Source: Pseudomonadota bacterium
Lineage (GTDB): Bacteria > Pseudomonadota > Gammaproteobacteria > Xanthomonadales > Xanthomonadaceae
Direction: 5' to 3'
Length of the DNA: 64,000 bases
Assembly: GCA_023419315.1 (NCBI GenBank)
Contig: JAEZYE010000058.1
Coordinates: 4,750-68,749 of the forward strand
The position numbers and the translations under genes are program-made. The notes below the pieces were generated by a model. The model did not search any database. It was not told where the DNA came from and saw only the letters and a program-made list of their open reading frames with translations. Positions 8,343 through 17,185 of this stretch are shown in pieces (within the stretch, counting starts at the first letter, position 1; each line of letters starts with the position of its first letter).

Positions 8343-9491
8343 ATGCCATCCGTCGCAGGCCGTATCGCTCTTGACGATGAAACCCGCCAGTTCGCGCTGC
8401 TGCTGAACAGCGTTACCGACTACGCCATCTACATGCTGGACCCCGACGGCTACATCCGCAGCTGGAATCCCGGCGGCGTCCGCATCAAGGGATACGCGGC
8501 GGATGAAATCATCGGCGAACATTTTTCCCGCTTCTATACGCCGGAAGACGCGGCTGCCGGCGTGCCGCAACGTGGACTGGATATTGCACGCCGGGAAGGC
8601 AAGTTCGAAGCCGAAGGCTGGCGCGTGCGCAAGGACGGCAGCCGTTTCCTGGCCAGCGTGGTCATCGACCCGATCTGGGACGAAGGGCGTCTGGTGGGCT
8701 TCGCCAAGGTCACGCGCGACATCACCGAACGCGCCCAGGCGCAACAGCAGTTGCAGGAAACACAGCGCGTGCTGGCGCAATCGCAGAAGATGGAAGCCAT
8801 CGGCAAGCTCACGCTCGGGCTCGCGCATGACTTCAACAACCTGCTGACGGTGGTCATCAACAGCCTGGATCTGATCGACATGCAGCCCGAAGCAGGCGCG
8901 CGCACGCATCACCTGGTCGAGGCGGCCTTGCGCGCCGCCGATCGCGGCGCGCTGCTGACGCGACAGTTGCTTGCATTCGGCAGCGGGCAGAGGCTGGTCG
9001 CGGAACGAACCGATCTGAACCAGTTGCTCACGCGGTCGATGGAACTGTATCGGCGGGCGTGCGGCGGCAACATCAAGGTCACGGCGGATCTGGCGCCCTC
9101 AGTGCCGGCGGTCGAGGTGGACATTGCGCAATTCGAAGCGGCGATCCTCAACCTGGTTTCCAACAGTCGCGACGCCATGCCGCGCGGCGGCTCGATCATC
9201 ATCGCCAGCCACGCCGCGCATGTCCGCAATCCGGATGACCCGGGCATGCCGGAGCGCGATTACGTCTGCATTTCGGTGACCGATGATGGCGTCGGCATTC
9301 CGCGCGAATTGCAGGAGCGCGTGTTCGAACCGTTCTTCACCACCCGCGAAGTCGGCAAGGGCAGCGGGCTGGGATTGAGCCAGGTGTTCGGTTTCGTCCG
9401 CCAATCCGGAGGCTTCGTCGATCTGGAAAGCGAATCCGGACGCGGCACCACGGTGCGCCTGTTCCTTCCGGTGGCAGGCCACGCGCCATGA
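8343..9491 (+). CDS. PAS domain sensor histidine kinase
   Basis: This 382-aa kinase appears soluble, with no membrane segment. A PAS domain covers about residues 10-135 (YAIYMLDPDGYIRSWNPGG and the later SVVIDPIWDEGR-type core). The phospho-acceptor is His162 in GLAHDFNNLLT, and the ATPase domain has the N box NLVSNSRDAM, G1 DDGVGIP and GKGSGLGLSQ. The ATG at 8343 has a GGGGAG ribosome site 8 nt upstream; an earlier in-frame ATG at 8319 has none. The HDFNNLL type commonly passes phosphate to receivers, and one overlaps its 3' end while another is divergent upstream. The PAS domain implies sensing of a cytoplasmic ligand, redox state or light. Confidence 0.9.
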   Translation: MPSVAGRIALDDETRQFALLLNSVTDYAIYMLDPDGYIRSWNPGGVRIKGYAADEIIGEHFSRFYTPEDAAAGVPQRGLDIARREGKFEAEGWRVRKDGSRFLASVVIDPIWDEGRLVGFAKVTRDITERAQAQQQLQETQRVLAQSQKMEAIGKLTLGLAHDFNNLLTVVINSLDLIDMQPEAGARTHHLVEAALRAADRGALLTRQLLAFGSGQRLVAERTDLNQLLTRSMELYRRACGGNIKVTADLAPSVPAVEVDIAQFEAAILNLVSNSRDAMPRGGSIIIASHAAHVRNPDDPGMPERDYVCISVTDDGVGIPRELQERVFEPFFTTREVGKGSGLGLSQVFGFVRQSGGFVDLESESGRGTTVRLFLPVAGHAP

Positions 9492-9841
9492 CCGGCAAGC
9501 GCGTATTGATGGTGGAAGATCAGGCCGAACTGCTTGCACTGATCAGCGATGCGCTGGCGTCGAGCGGCCATGAGGTCCACACCGCCGAGCACGGCCCAGC
9601 CGCGCTCGAGTTGCTGCGCGGTGACGTGCAGTTCGATGTCATCGTCAGCGATGTCAGCATGCCCGAGGGGATTTCCGGCATTGAACTGGCCGAATACGCG
9701 CGCGAACTGCAACCTCAGGCGCGCATGGTCCTGGTGTCCGGCTACGTCAAGGCGCAGTTGCCCGGCCTGCCCGAAGGCGTGGGCTTCCTGCCCAAACCGT
9801 ACCGGCTGGCCCAGCTCCTGCAGTTGCTGCGGGAGTCCTGA
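9488..9841 (+). CDS. Stand-alone response regulator receiver protein
   Basis: This 117-aa single receiver domain overlaps the kinase stop codon as ATGA, so the two are coupled. It has the acidic pair in LMVEDQAEL, phospho-acceptor Asp55 (VIVSDVSMPEG), the SGY switch segment and the Lys in LPKPYR. No DNA-binding or enzymatic output domain is present. It is the obvious cognate receiver of the PAS kinase, and with the divergent receiver makes a kinase with two separate single-domain receivers. Confidence 0.88.
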   Translation: MTGKRVLMVEDQAELLALISDALASSGHEVHTAEHGPAALELLRGDVQFDVIVSDVSMPEGISGIELAEYARELQPQARMVLVSGYVKAQLPGLPEGVGFLPKPYRLAQLLQLLRES

Positions 9842-9867
9842 CACCGCATCGCCGCAGCGTTCCCGGT

Positions 9868-11535
9868 CTACTTCGCTTCGTAGACCGGCTTGCCGTCCAC
9901 CCAGGTCGAGCGGACGTGCAGTTCATCGAGCGCCGCCGCCGGCACGGCCAGCGGATCCTCGTCGAGGATGACGAAATCCGCGCGCAGGCCTGCACGCAAC
10001 TGGCCGATCCTGTCTTCGTCCCGGCCCGCATAGGCGGCGTCGGCCGTGAAGCCGCGCACCGCTTCGGCCGCACTCAGCCGCTGCTCCGGCTGCCAGCCGC
10101 CCGGCGGGCGGCCGTCGCGATCCTGCCGCGTCACCGCCGCATACAGACCCAGGCGCGGATCCACCGATTCCACCGGGAAATCCGAGCCCAACGCCAATCG
10201 CGCACCGCTGTGCAGGAAACGCTGCCAGGCATACGCGCCCAGCACGCGTTGCGCGCCGACGCGATCTTCGGCCCACGGCATGTCCGAGGTCGCATGGGTC
10301 GGCTGCATCGATGCGATCACGCCCAGTTGCGCGAAGCGCGGGATGTCCCGCAAATCCACGATCTGCGCATGTTCGATGCGCCAACGGTGATCGCTGCCCT
10401 GTGCCTGCGCACCGAGCGCATCGGAATACGTGTCCAGCACCAGCCGGTTGCCGCGATCACCAATCGCATGCGTGGCGACCTGCACGTTGCAGTCGCGTGC
10501 CTTGCGCACCGCTGCCGCATACGCCTTCGGCTCGGTGACCAGCAGACCGCGATTGCCGTGATCGTCGCTGTAGTCCTCGATCATCGCAGCGCCCCGACTG
10601 CCGAGCGCGCCGTCGATGTACAGCTTCACGCCGCGCATTTCCAGCCGGCCGCCCGGATGCCGGTACAGCCCATCGCGACATAGATCCGCCAGTGCATTGC
10701 CATCGCCATCCGCATAGGCATCGATACGCAGCGGCAAGCGGCCGCTGTCGGCGAAACGGCGATACAGCGCCAGATCCTCGCGTGACACGCCCATGTCGTG
10801 GACGCCGGTCAGGCCATGCCGCACGGCCGCTTCGAACGCGCGCGCCGCCGCTTTCTCGCGGGTGGCGTCGTCGGCTGGCGGAATTGCCGCAGCGATCAAC
10901 GGCATCGCGCCATCCACGAACACGCCGCTGGCCTTGCCCTGCGCGCGCTCGATGCGGCCGCCTTCAGGTTGCCATTCGCCATCCAGCGATTTGCCACTCT
11001 TCTGCACTGCCGCATGCATCGCCGCCGTGTTCGCCCAGCCCGCGTGACCGTCGACGCGGTCCAGCCAGACCGGACGCTGCGGAAATGCGGCGTCGAGATC
11101 CGCCGCCGTGGGGAATTGTTTCCCGGGCCAATCGTTCTGGTCCCAGCCGCCGCCGGTCAACCATGCACCCGCGGGCAACTGGCGTTCGTAATCGCGCAGG
11201 CGCTCGATGATTTCCGCCTTGCTGCGGGTGCCGGTGAGGTCTGCCGTCATCAAGGCGAAGCCCAGTCCCATCAAGTGGCCGTGCGCGTCGATCAGGCCCG
11301 GGATCACCGTCCTGCCCGCCGCATCGACGAGACGCGCCTGCGGAAACTGCTTGCGCAACGTATCGGTTTCACCGACGGCGAGCACGTTCCCTTCTGCATC
11401 CCAGACCATCGCCTGCGCCTGCGGCGCGGCGGGATCCAGCGTGTGAATGCGCGCCGCCGTCAGCAATGTTTCATCGGCGCCCGATGCATTGCAGGCGAAC
11501 ACGGCCAATGCAATGGCCAACCCTGTCTTGCGCAT
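9868..11535 (-). CDS. Exported amidohydrolase family protein (YtcJ-like)
   Basis: This 555-aa metal-dependent hydrolase is of the amidohydrolase_3/YtcJ type. A signal peptide runs to about residue 20 (MRKTGLAIALAVFACNASGA). The metal motif HGHLMGLG follows GLIDA near residue 83, and later segments are ATHAIGDRGNR, RIEHAQIV and a terminal ALGSDFPVE, all typical of the TIM-barrel site. A GGAGAGG ribosome site precedes the ATG. Substrates in this group are mostly unknown; periplasmic amide or ester hydrolysis is the safe statement. It stands alone between oppositely oriented neighbours. Confidence 0.88.
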   Translation of the reverse strand: MRKTGLAIALAVFACNASGADETLLTAARIHTLDPAAPQAQAMVWDAEGNVLAVGETDTLRKQFPQARLVDAAGRTVIPGLIDAHGHLMGLGFALMTADLTGTRSKAEIIERLRDYERQLPAGAWLTGGGWDQNDWPGKQFPTAADLDAAFPQRPVWLDRVDGHAGWANTAAMHAAVQKSGKSLDGEWQPEGGRIERAQGKASGVFVDGAMPLIAAAIPPADDATREKAAARAFEAAVRHGLTGVHDMGVSREDLALYRRFADSGRLPLRIDAYADGDGNALADLCRDGLYRHPGGRLEMRGVKLYIDGALGSRGAAMIEDYSDDHGNRGLLVTEPKAYAAAVRKARDCNVQVATHAIGDRGNRLVLDTYSDALGAQAQGSDHRWRIEHAQIVDLRDIPRFAQLGVIASMQPTHATSDMPWAEDRVGAQRVLGAYAWQRFLHSGARLALGSDFPVESVDPRLGLYAAVTRQDRDGRPPGGWQPEQRLSAAEAVRGFTADAAYAGRDEDRIGQLRAGLRADFVILDEDPLAVPAAALDELHVRSTWVDGKPVYEAK

Positions 11536-11625
11536 GTCCTCTCCCCGGGATCAAAGCCGGGCCGACTATGCGGGCAGCGACTTTCCCAGGCAAGTCCGCG
11601 CATGCAGCGAGGCGCGGCGCGGCGC

Positions 11626-12303
11626 TCAGTCGGGACGGGCATCCACGCGGACGCGGATGCGGTCACCCGGATGATGATCGGTGCGCGTGTGCCAGGTCCG
11701 GCCGGCGTACTCGTAGGTCACGTCGTACCCGGTCACGCGACCGTCGTCGTAGCCACCGTTGTAGCCACCGCGACTGGCGGGCACGGGATCGCAAACCCGC
11801 ACGGTGCCGCGCTGCACGCGACGCTGGCGCTGCGAACTGTCGTAGATCGACCGTCCCGCCATGCCGCCGACCATCGAGCCGACGGCAGTACCGACATAGC
11901 GTCCACCGCCGTCGCCGATCTGGCTGCCCAGCACCGCGCCGGCGAGCCCGCCGATGACGGTTGCAAGCGTGCGCCCGCCGTCGCTTCCGCGCTCGCCGTC
12001 GCCGTAGTCCTCGTCACCGTAATACCCGTCGTTGTAGCGATCATCCCGATAGGGCCCGTTCCCGTAGCCGTTGTAGCGACCGTCGTCATACACGTAGGTT
12101 TCGTCCGCATCACGGGTGTAACAGCGCTGTGCCGTGCTGACGTAACGATCGCCGCGTCCGGACTCGATGATGGGGTCCACCCGGATCACGCGCGCATAGT
12201 CGTAGTCGGTGTCCGTGGAGTAGCGTTCTCCGTATGACTGCGCCAGGCCCGGTCCCGCCTGCAGGAGGCCGAGGACAAGAACGGCGGTGGCGGCTGTTTT
12301 CAT
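11626..12303 (-). CDS. Glycine-zipper (2TM) outer-membrane-type protein
   Basis: This 225-aa protein has a signal peptide (about residues 1-21, ending GPGLAQS), a long Tyr/Asp/Gly-rich low-complexity middle segment, and then a glycine-zipper segment (IGGLAGAVLGSQIGDG followed by GTAVGSMVGGMAGRSIYD). The C-terminal domain contains TVRVCDPV and a YAGRTWHTRTDHHPGD stretch. Glycine-zipper_2 proteins usually sit in the outer membrane or periplasm and affect envelope stability. The ATG at 12301-12303 starts the signal peptide; reading further upstream gives only an unlike extension. No catalytic residues are visible. Confidence 0.78.
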   Translation of the reverse strand: MKTAATAVLVLGLLQAGPGLAQSYGERYSTDTDYDYARVIRVDPIIESGRGDRYVSTAQRCYTRDADETYVYDDGRYNGYGNGPYRDDRYNDGYYGDEDYGDGERGSDGGRTLATVIGGLAGAVLGSQIGDGGGRYVGTAVGSMVGGMAGRSIYDSSQRQRRVQRGTVRVCDPVPASRGGYNGGYDDGRVTGYDVTYEYAGRTWHTRTDHHPGDRIRVRVDARPD

Positions 12304-12365
12304 GTCGTGCTCCGGCGTGACGGGATGGCGCATCGTTGGGCCGCCGCAGTGAAACGTGCCTGAAC

Positions 12366-13052
12366 TCAGCTGGCGTGTTCGTGCGTGTTCATCCATTCGA
12401 CAGCCTGTGCCGCGATGCCGGCCGCCAGCGGTCCCATCAGCGGCGAAAGGTGGCCGCCGCGTACGCCGAGCCAATCGGCGTTCCAGCTGTTCGCCATCGC
12501 GCGGGACGCCTGCGCCGGAACATCCCGATCATCGTCGGACGCAATGATCAGGCAGCGATGGGAGGCCGATGGCAGCGCCACGCCCGCACTGGCCGTGCGC
12601 AGGACATCGCCGGATTCATCGCGCCAATGACGAAACGCATGCAGCATGCTGGCCTCGTCCGCATCACTTGCCGCACGTCGAGTGGAATCCAGACGCGCCT
12701 GCCGCCGCCATTCCACCCGCGGCGGCCAGGCGCGCGGCGGCCACTGCGCATGCCAGGGCGCGGGCGGAAATGGATTGATGAGAACGAGGCCGCGCGCATG
12801 CGACGCCACGGCCAATGCAAGCAACCCGCCAAGGCTGGCGCCGACAATGCAGGCCGGCCTGGCGTCTTCAACGGCCTGCTCCACCTGCGAGAGGTAGTCG
12901 GACCAGCGTGTGGAGGCAGGTTCCGCCGCCACCGGCATCAGATCCGGAGCGCGCACATGCCAGCCGCGCGCGCTCCAGACCGAACACCAGATCCGCCATT
13001 CCCACCCGCCGCCGCCGGCGCCGTGCAGGAACAGCGCGCGCGGCTCACTCAA
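12366..13052 (-). CDS. Alpha/beta hydrolase
   Basis: This 228-aa cytoplasmic protein has the alpha/beta hydrolase fold, with the oxyanion segment LFLHGAGGGGWEWR near the start, nucleophile Ser73 in GASLGG, a likely acid in IIASDDDRDVP and the catalytic His in GGHLSPL. The substrate is unknown; small esters or thioesters are plausible. The start codon overlaps the end of the upstream osmC-type gene by 8 nt, so the two are one transcript. Confidence 0.82.
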   Translation of the reverse strand: MSEPRALFLHGAGGGGWEWRIWCSVWSARGWHVRAPDLMPVAAEPASTRWSDYLSQVEQAVEDARPACIVGASLGGLLALAVASHARGLVLINPFPPAPWHAQWPPRAWPPRVEWRRQARLDSTRRAASDADEASMLHAFRHWRDESGDVLRTASAGVALPSASHRCLIIASDDDRDVPAQASRAMANSWNADWLGVRGGHLSPLMGPLAAGIAAQAVEWMNTHEHAS

Positions 13053-13482
13053 GCAAGGTCGCCTCCAGTGACACCGGCACCGACAACGCCCGCGAGATCA
13101 CGCAGCCCGCCTTGGCCTGCTGGGCGATTTCCTCGAAGCCGGCCGCATCGATGCCCGGCACGCGCGCGGAGACAATCAACTTGACTGCGGTGATCGTCGG
13201 GCCCGGATCCATGCCCGGCTCCATCGTCGCTTCCGCGCGCGTCTGGATGATCTCCGGCGTGAAGCCCGATTTTCCGAGCACGGCCGACAAGGCCATGCTG
13301 AAACAGCCGGCGTGCGCGACCGCCAGCAGTTCTTCGGGGTTGGTGCCTTTCTCGTCGCCGAAGCGCGTCTTGAACGAATAGTTCTGCGCATCGAACAGGC
13401 CACTTTGCGGCGTGCTGAGGTTGCCCTTGCCCGCCTGCAAATCGCCCTTCCACACTGCATCCGCGTAACGTTTCAAAGCCAT
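13045..13482 (-). CDS. osmC: OsmC family peroxiredoxin
   Basis: This 145-aa thiol peroxidase of the OsmC/Ohr superfamily reduces organic or inorganic peroxides through two reactive cysteines. Cys60 (LAVAHAGCFSMALS) is the peroxidatic residue and Cys127 (AKAGCVISRALS) the resolving one. The pattern GTNPEELLAVAHAGC favours the OsmC branch over Ohr. The ATG at 13480-13482 has a GAGCGACC-type leader, and the 3' end overlaps the hydrolase gene. It is divergent from the EF-G-like gene with about 200 bp between. Confidence 0.9.
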   Translation of the reverse strand: MALKRYADAVWKGDLQAGKGNLSTPQSGLFDAQNYSFKTRFGDEKGTNPEELLAVAHAGCFSMALSAVLGKSGFTPEIIQTRAEATMEPGMDPGPTITAVKLIVSARVPGIDAAGFEEIAQQAKAGCVISRALSVPVSLEATLLE

Positions 13483-13684
13483 GAGGTCGCTCCTCGTGCC
13501 GGGGGAAGCGCAGCTTACACCTGCCCGTGTGATCGGCCGGTTGCGCGTTGCGACTTGACCGCGCCGCCCACGCAGACCGATGCTGGCTTCCCGCCATGAC
13601 CGCCCGCCGAGCGCACGCTCACGGGTCGCGCCGGCCCGGACAGCCATGACGGCCTTCGAACCCAACCACGGGAGGAACGGCCTC

Positions 13685-15745
13685 ATGTCGTACAGCACAC
13701 CCCAAATCCGCAACGTGGCCCTGGCAGGCCACCCTGGCGCCGGCAAAACAACGCTTTTCGAAGCCCTGCTGCATGCCGGCGGCACCCTCCAGACGGCAGG
13801 CAGCATCGAACGCGGAACCACCGTGTCCGATCACGATCCCATCGAAAAGGCGCGCGGGCATTCCATCGATACCGCCATTGCCAGCACCGATCACACCGCC
13901 ACCAACGGCCAGTTCGTCCACCTCAACCTGATCGATACGCCCGGCTATCCCGAATTCCGCGGCCCGACGCTGTCCGCCCTGTCGGCGGTGGAGACCGCCC
14001 TGATCGTGGTGGATGCCGACACCGGCGTCGCCCATGGCACGCGCCGGCTGATGGAGCGCGCCCGCCAGCGCAATCTCTGCCGCGCCATCGTCGTCAACAA
14101 GATCGATCACGACGGCGCCGACTGCGCGCGCCTGCTGGAAGAACTGCGCGAGGCATTCGGCCCGGAAGTGCTGCCGCTCAACCTGCCGGCAGAGGGCGGC
14201 ACGCGCGTGGTGGATTGTTTCGGCCAGTCGGACGGCCAATCCGATCTCGGACCCGTCGCTGACTGGCACCAGAAGATCATCGACCAGGTCGTGGAGATCA
14301 ATGAAACGGTGATGGAGCATTTCCTCGATCTCGGGGAAGGCGGCCTGTCCGGCGAGGAATTGCACGATGCCTTCGAGCAATGCCTGCGCGAAGGCCATCT
14401 GGTCCCGGTCTGCTTCGTCTCCGCGCGCACCGGCGTGGGCGTGAAGGAATTGCTCGACGTTGCAGAGCGCCTCTTCCCGCATCCGGGTGAAGGCAATCCG
14501 CCGCCTTTCCACAAGAGCAACGGCAGCGGCAGCGAGCCGGTGCAGGCATTGCCGGATCCGCATGCGCACGTCATCGCCGATGTCTTCAAGATCATCAACG
14601 ATCCGTTTGTCGGCAAACTCGGCATATTCCGCGTCTATCAGGGCACGGTGAAGAAGGACGCGTCCCTGTTCGTGGACGACGGCCGCAAGCCGTTCAAGGT
14701 GGCGCACCTGTTCAAGCTCAAGGGCAAGGACCACGTGGAGATCGATCACGCCGTGCCCGGTGACATTGCCGCGGTGCCGAAGATCGAGGACCTGCATTTC
14801 GACGCCGTGCTGCATGACAGCCACGACGAAGACCACATCCACCTCGCGCCGGTGGATTTCCCGCGGCCGATGTTCGGCCTGGCGATCGAGGCCGCGAGCA
14901 AGGGACAGGAGCAGAAGCTCTCCACGGCCCTGCAGAAGCTGGCCGAAGAAGATCCGGCGTTCGTGGTCGAACACCTGGCCGAACTCAACGAGACCGTCAT
15001 CCGCGGCCTGTCCGACCTGCACCTGCGGGTGATGCTCGAACGATTGAAGGATCGTCACGGCGTGGACGTGAAGACGCGGCCACCGCGCATCGCCTATCGC
15101 GAGACCATCGGCACGCGCGCCGAAGGCCACCATCGCCACAAGAAGCAGACCGGCGGCGCGGGGCAGTTCGGTGAGGTGTTCCTGCGCGTAGAGCCGTTGT
15201 CCCGGGGACAAGGCTTCGAGTTCGTCGACGAGGTCAAAGGCGGCACCATCCCCGGCCAGTTCATGCCGGCCGTGGAAAAAGGCGTGCGCCAGGCGCTGGC
15301 CAGCGGCGCGGTAGCGGGTTACCCGCTGCAGGATCTGCGCGTGACCGTGTACGACGGCAAGCATCATCCGGTGGACAGCAAGGAAGTGGCGTTCGTCGCT
15401 GCCGGCCGCAAGGCATTCCTCGATGCGGTCGGCAAGGCACGTCCGCAGGTGCTCGAACCGGTCGTGGATCTGGAAGTGGCCGCGCCGGAAGCACAGGTCG
15501 GCGACATCACCGGCGGCCTGTCCAGCAAGCGCGCGCGCATCAACGGCACCGATACGGTGCGCGGCGAGATCGTGGTCAAGGCGCAGGTGCCCTTGTCGGA
15601 ACTCGACGGGTATGCCGCCGAACTGAAGTCCGCAACCGCCGGACGCGGGCGCTACAGCCTGGATTTTTCGCACTACGAGCCGGTTCCGGCGAACGTGCAG
15701 CAGAAGCTCGCGGATGCGTACCGGCCCCACATGGACGATGACTGA
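13685..15745 (+). CDS. Elongation factor G-like translational GTPase
   Basis: This 686-aa GTPase is of the EF-G2 type, a paralogue of translocase EF-G. The G domain has GHPGAGKTTL (G1), DTPGYPEF (G3) and NKIDHDG (G4), followed by EF-G domains II-V. The domain IV region GTRAEGHHRHKKQTGGAGQF is typical of the FusA2 group. The length matches full EF-G of about 700 aa. A GGAGG ribosome site lies 9 nt before the ATG at 13685, which fixes the start; the reading frame stays open further upstream without homology. It is monocistronic and ends at a hairpin terminator (15769-15789). Which ribosomal step it serves is unknown. Confidence 0.9.
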   Translation: MSYSTPQIRNVALAGHPGAGKTTLFEALLHAGGTLQTAGSIERGTTVSDHDPIEKARGHSIDTAIASTDHTATNGQFVHLNLIDTPGYPEFRGPTLSALSAVETALIVVDADTGVAHGTRRLMERARQRNLCRAIVVNKIDHDGADCARLLEELREAFGPEVLPLNLPAEGGTRVVDCFGQSDGQSDLGPVADWHQKIIDQVVEINETVMEHFLDLGEGGLSGEELHDAFEQCLREGHLVPVCFVSARTGVGVKELLDVAERLFPHPGEGNPPPFHKSNGSGSEPVQALPDPHAHVIADVFKIINDPFVGKLGIFRVYQGTVKKDASLFVDDGRKPFKVAHLFKLKGKDHVEIDHAVPGDIAAVPKIEDLHFDAVLHDSHDEDHIHLAPVDFPRPMFGLAIEAASKGQEQKLSTALQKLAEEDPAFVVEHLAELNETVIRGLSDLHLRVMLERLKDRHGVDVKTRPPRIAYRETIGTRAEGHHRHKKQTGGAGQFGEVFLRVEPLSRGQGFEFVDEVKGGTIPGQFMPAVEKGVRQALASGAVAGYPLQDLRVTVYDGKHHPVDSKEVAFVAAGRKAFLDAVGKARPQVLEPVVDLEVAAPEAQVGDITGGLSSKRARINGTDTVRGEIVVKAQVPLSELDGYAAELKSATAGRGRYSLDFSHYEPVPANVQQKLADAYRPHMDDD

Positions 15746-15768
15746 GGGCTGCGTTTCCACCGCATTCG

Positions 15769-15789
15769 AGCCGCGCCATGCGCGGCTTT
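15769..15789 (+). terminator. Intrinsic terminator after the EF-G-like gene
   Basis: An 8-bp perfect stem, AGCCGCGC and GCGCGGCT with a CAT loop, is followed by a short TTT tract. It lies 24 nt past the stop codon. Confidence 0.6.
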
Positions 15790-15965
15790 CGCGGCCGCAA
15801 TCCCGCTTTTTTTGCGTCATTCCAGCAAGGGCATGACGGAATCGCGAAAAAAACCGCTCTTTTTATGCCTCCGCTACTTGGCGGCGCGAATCGTTTGCCC
15901 TACATTTCGTGTGCCGACGCGATCGGCCCGATTACCCACCTACAGACTGTATACACAGGACATTT

Positions 15966-16364
15966 ATGGCAAAGAGCACCAAGAAGGCAGCGCCGAAGAA
16001 GGCCGCCAAGAAAGCCGCACCGAAGGCCGCTGCCAAGCCGGCAGCCGTGAAGCCGATCAAGGAAGTGCTGAGCAAGTCCGGCCTGGTCGCCCACATCAGC
16101 GAGCTCACCTCCGTGGCTGCGAAGGACGTGCGCGCCGTGCTGGCCTCGCTGGAAGGCGCGGTGCACGCCTCCGTCAGCAAGAAGGGCGCGGGTTCGTTCA
16201 CCCTGCCGGGCCTGCTGAAGATCACCGCTGTCAACGTTCCGGCCAAGCCGAAGCGCAAGGGCATCAACCCGTTCACCAAGGAAGAGCAGTGGTTCGCCGC
16301 CAAGCCCGCTTCGGTGAAGGTCAAGGTTCGCCCGCTGAAGAAGCTCAAGGACGCTGCTGCCTGA
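15966..16364 (+). CDS. HU family DNA-binding protein with Lys/Ala-rich N-terminal tail
   Basis: This 132-aa nucleoid protein has an N-terminal tail of about 30 residues made of Lys, Ala and Pro (repeats of KKAA and APK), like eukaryotic histone H1 tails. An HU core follows from KPIKEVLSKSGLVAHIS onward, with the DNA-arm region GSFTLPGLLKITAVNV and INPFTKEEQ in place of the usual GRNPQTG. The tail should neutralise DNA phosphates and widen the binding footprint. The ATG at 15966 begins the tail; an upstream in-frame extension is not protein-like. Flanking terminators on both sides show a single-gene transcript. Tailed HU proteins are common in Xanthomonadaceae. Confidence 0.92.
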   Translation: MAKSTKKAAPKKAAKKAAPKAAAKPAAVKPIKEVLSKSGLVAHISELTSVAAKDVRAVLASLEGAVHASVSKKGAGSFTLPGLLKITAVNVPAKPKRKGINPFTKEEQWFAAKPASVKVKVRPLKKLKDAAA

Positions 16365-16390
16365 TACGGCGCGCCACTTTGGCTCAAGAG

Positions 16391-16422
16391 ATCGGGACGG
16401 TTCGCCGTCCCGATTTTTTTTG
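16391..16422 (+). terminator. Strong intrinsic terminator after the HU gene
   Basis: A perfect 10-bp stem (ATCGGGACGG / CCGTCCCGAT) with a stable TTCG tetraloop is followed by eight T residues. Confidence 0.95.
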
Positions 16423-16551
16423 CCCGTCATCCGGGCACGTCGCGCAGCCAGGCAATGAGTGCCGCATGAATCCGGCACCGCGCGCATTTTCCATGCACTC
16501 CTCCGATGGGCCATCCTTGGGCGCTCTTTCCTTCGCAACCGGATGCCATCG

Positions 16552-17184
16552 ATGAACCTGCAAGGCCTGCTCAACCACTTCCTCAAATCCCAGAGCGGCG
16601 GCAGCCTGCTCAACGCCGACTTCGGCAAGGGCGCAGTGACCGGCGGCGCGCTGGGCCTGCTGCTCGGCAAGAACAAGAAGACGCGCAAGCTCGCCACGTA
16701 TGGCGGATTGGCGGCTATCGGCGTAATGGCGTACCAGGCCTATCGCGATTACCAGCAGCAGAACGCCAGCGGTGCATACCAGGAACCGCGCACGGTCGAC
16801 CGCCTGCCGCCGCCGCAGGCCGAAGCGCACAGCCAGGCCATCCTTCGTGCCCTGATCGCCGCGGCCAAGGCCGATGGCCACATCGACGATCGCGAGCGCC
16901 AACTGATCGAAGGCGAGTTCCAGCGACTCGGCCAGGACGCCGAGGTCCAACGCTGGTTCACCGCCGAACTGCAGAAGCCGCTGGATCCGGCCGAGGTCGC
17001 GCAGGCCGCCGACTCACCGGAAGTGGCTTCGGAAATGTATCTGGCCAGCCTGCTCGTAGCCGACGAACAGAGCTTCATGGAACGCAGCTATCTCGACGAA
17101 CTGGCGCGGCAACTGCGGCTGGATGCGCCGCTGAAGTCGCAACTCGAACGCCAGATCGCACTGCAGTCGTCGCAGCAGGCATGA
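16552..17184 (+). CDS. DUF533 (YebE-like/TerB-fold) membrane-associated protein
   Basis: This 210-aa protein has a glycine-rich hydrophobic N-terminal part (GGALGLLLG, then ATYGGLAAIGVMAYQAYRDY, residues about 25-65) and an acidic helical C-terminal TerB-like domain beginning near residue 90 (ILRALIAAAKADGHIDDRERQLIE). The DGHIDDRE pattern is typical of TerB/DUF533 and may bind metal. The ATG at 16552 matches the family start MNLQGLL. The M23 peptidase starts 1 nt after its stop, so they are cotranscribed. E. coli YebE is the nearest well-known relative; its role is undefined. Confidence 0.85.
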   Translation: MNLQGLLNHFLKSQSGGSLLNADFGKGAVTGGALGLLLGKNKKTRKLATYGGLAAIGVMAYQAYRDYQQQNASGAYQEPRTVDRLPPPQAEAHSQAILRALIAAAKADGHIDDRERQLIEGEFQRLGQDAEVQRWFTAELQKPLDPAEVAQAADSPEVASEMYLASLLVADEQSFMERSYLDELARQLRLDAPLKSQLERQIALQSSQQA

Positions 17185-17185
17185 C

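Noticed and set aside
13619..15820. A 733-codon frame antisense to the EF-G-like gene
   Set aside because: It mirrors the codon structure of a clear GTPase gene and has no recognisable domain.
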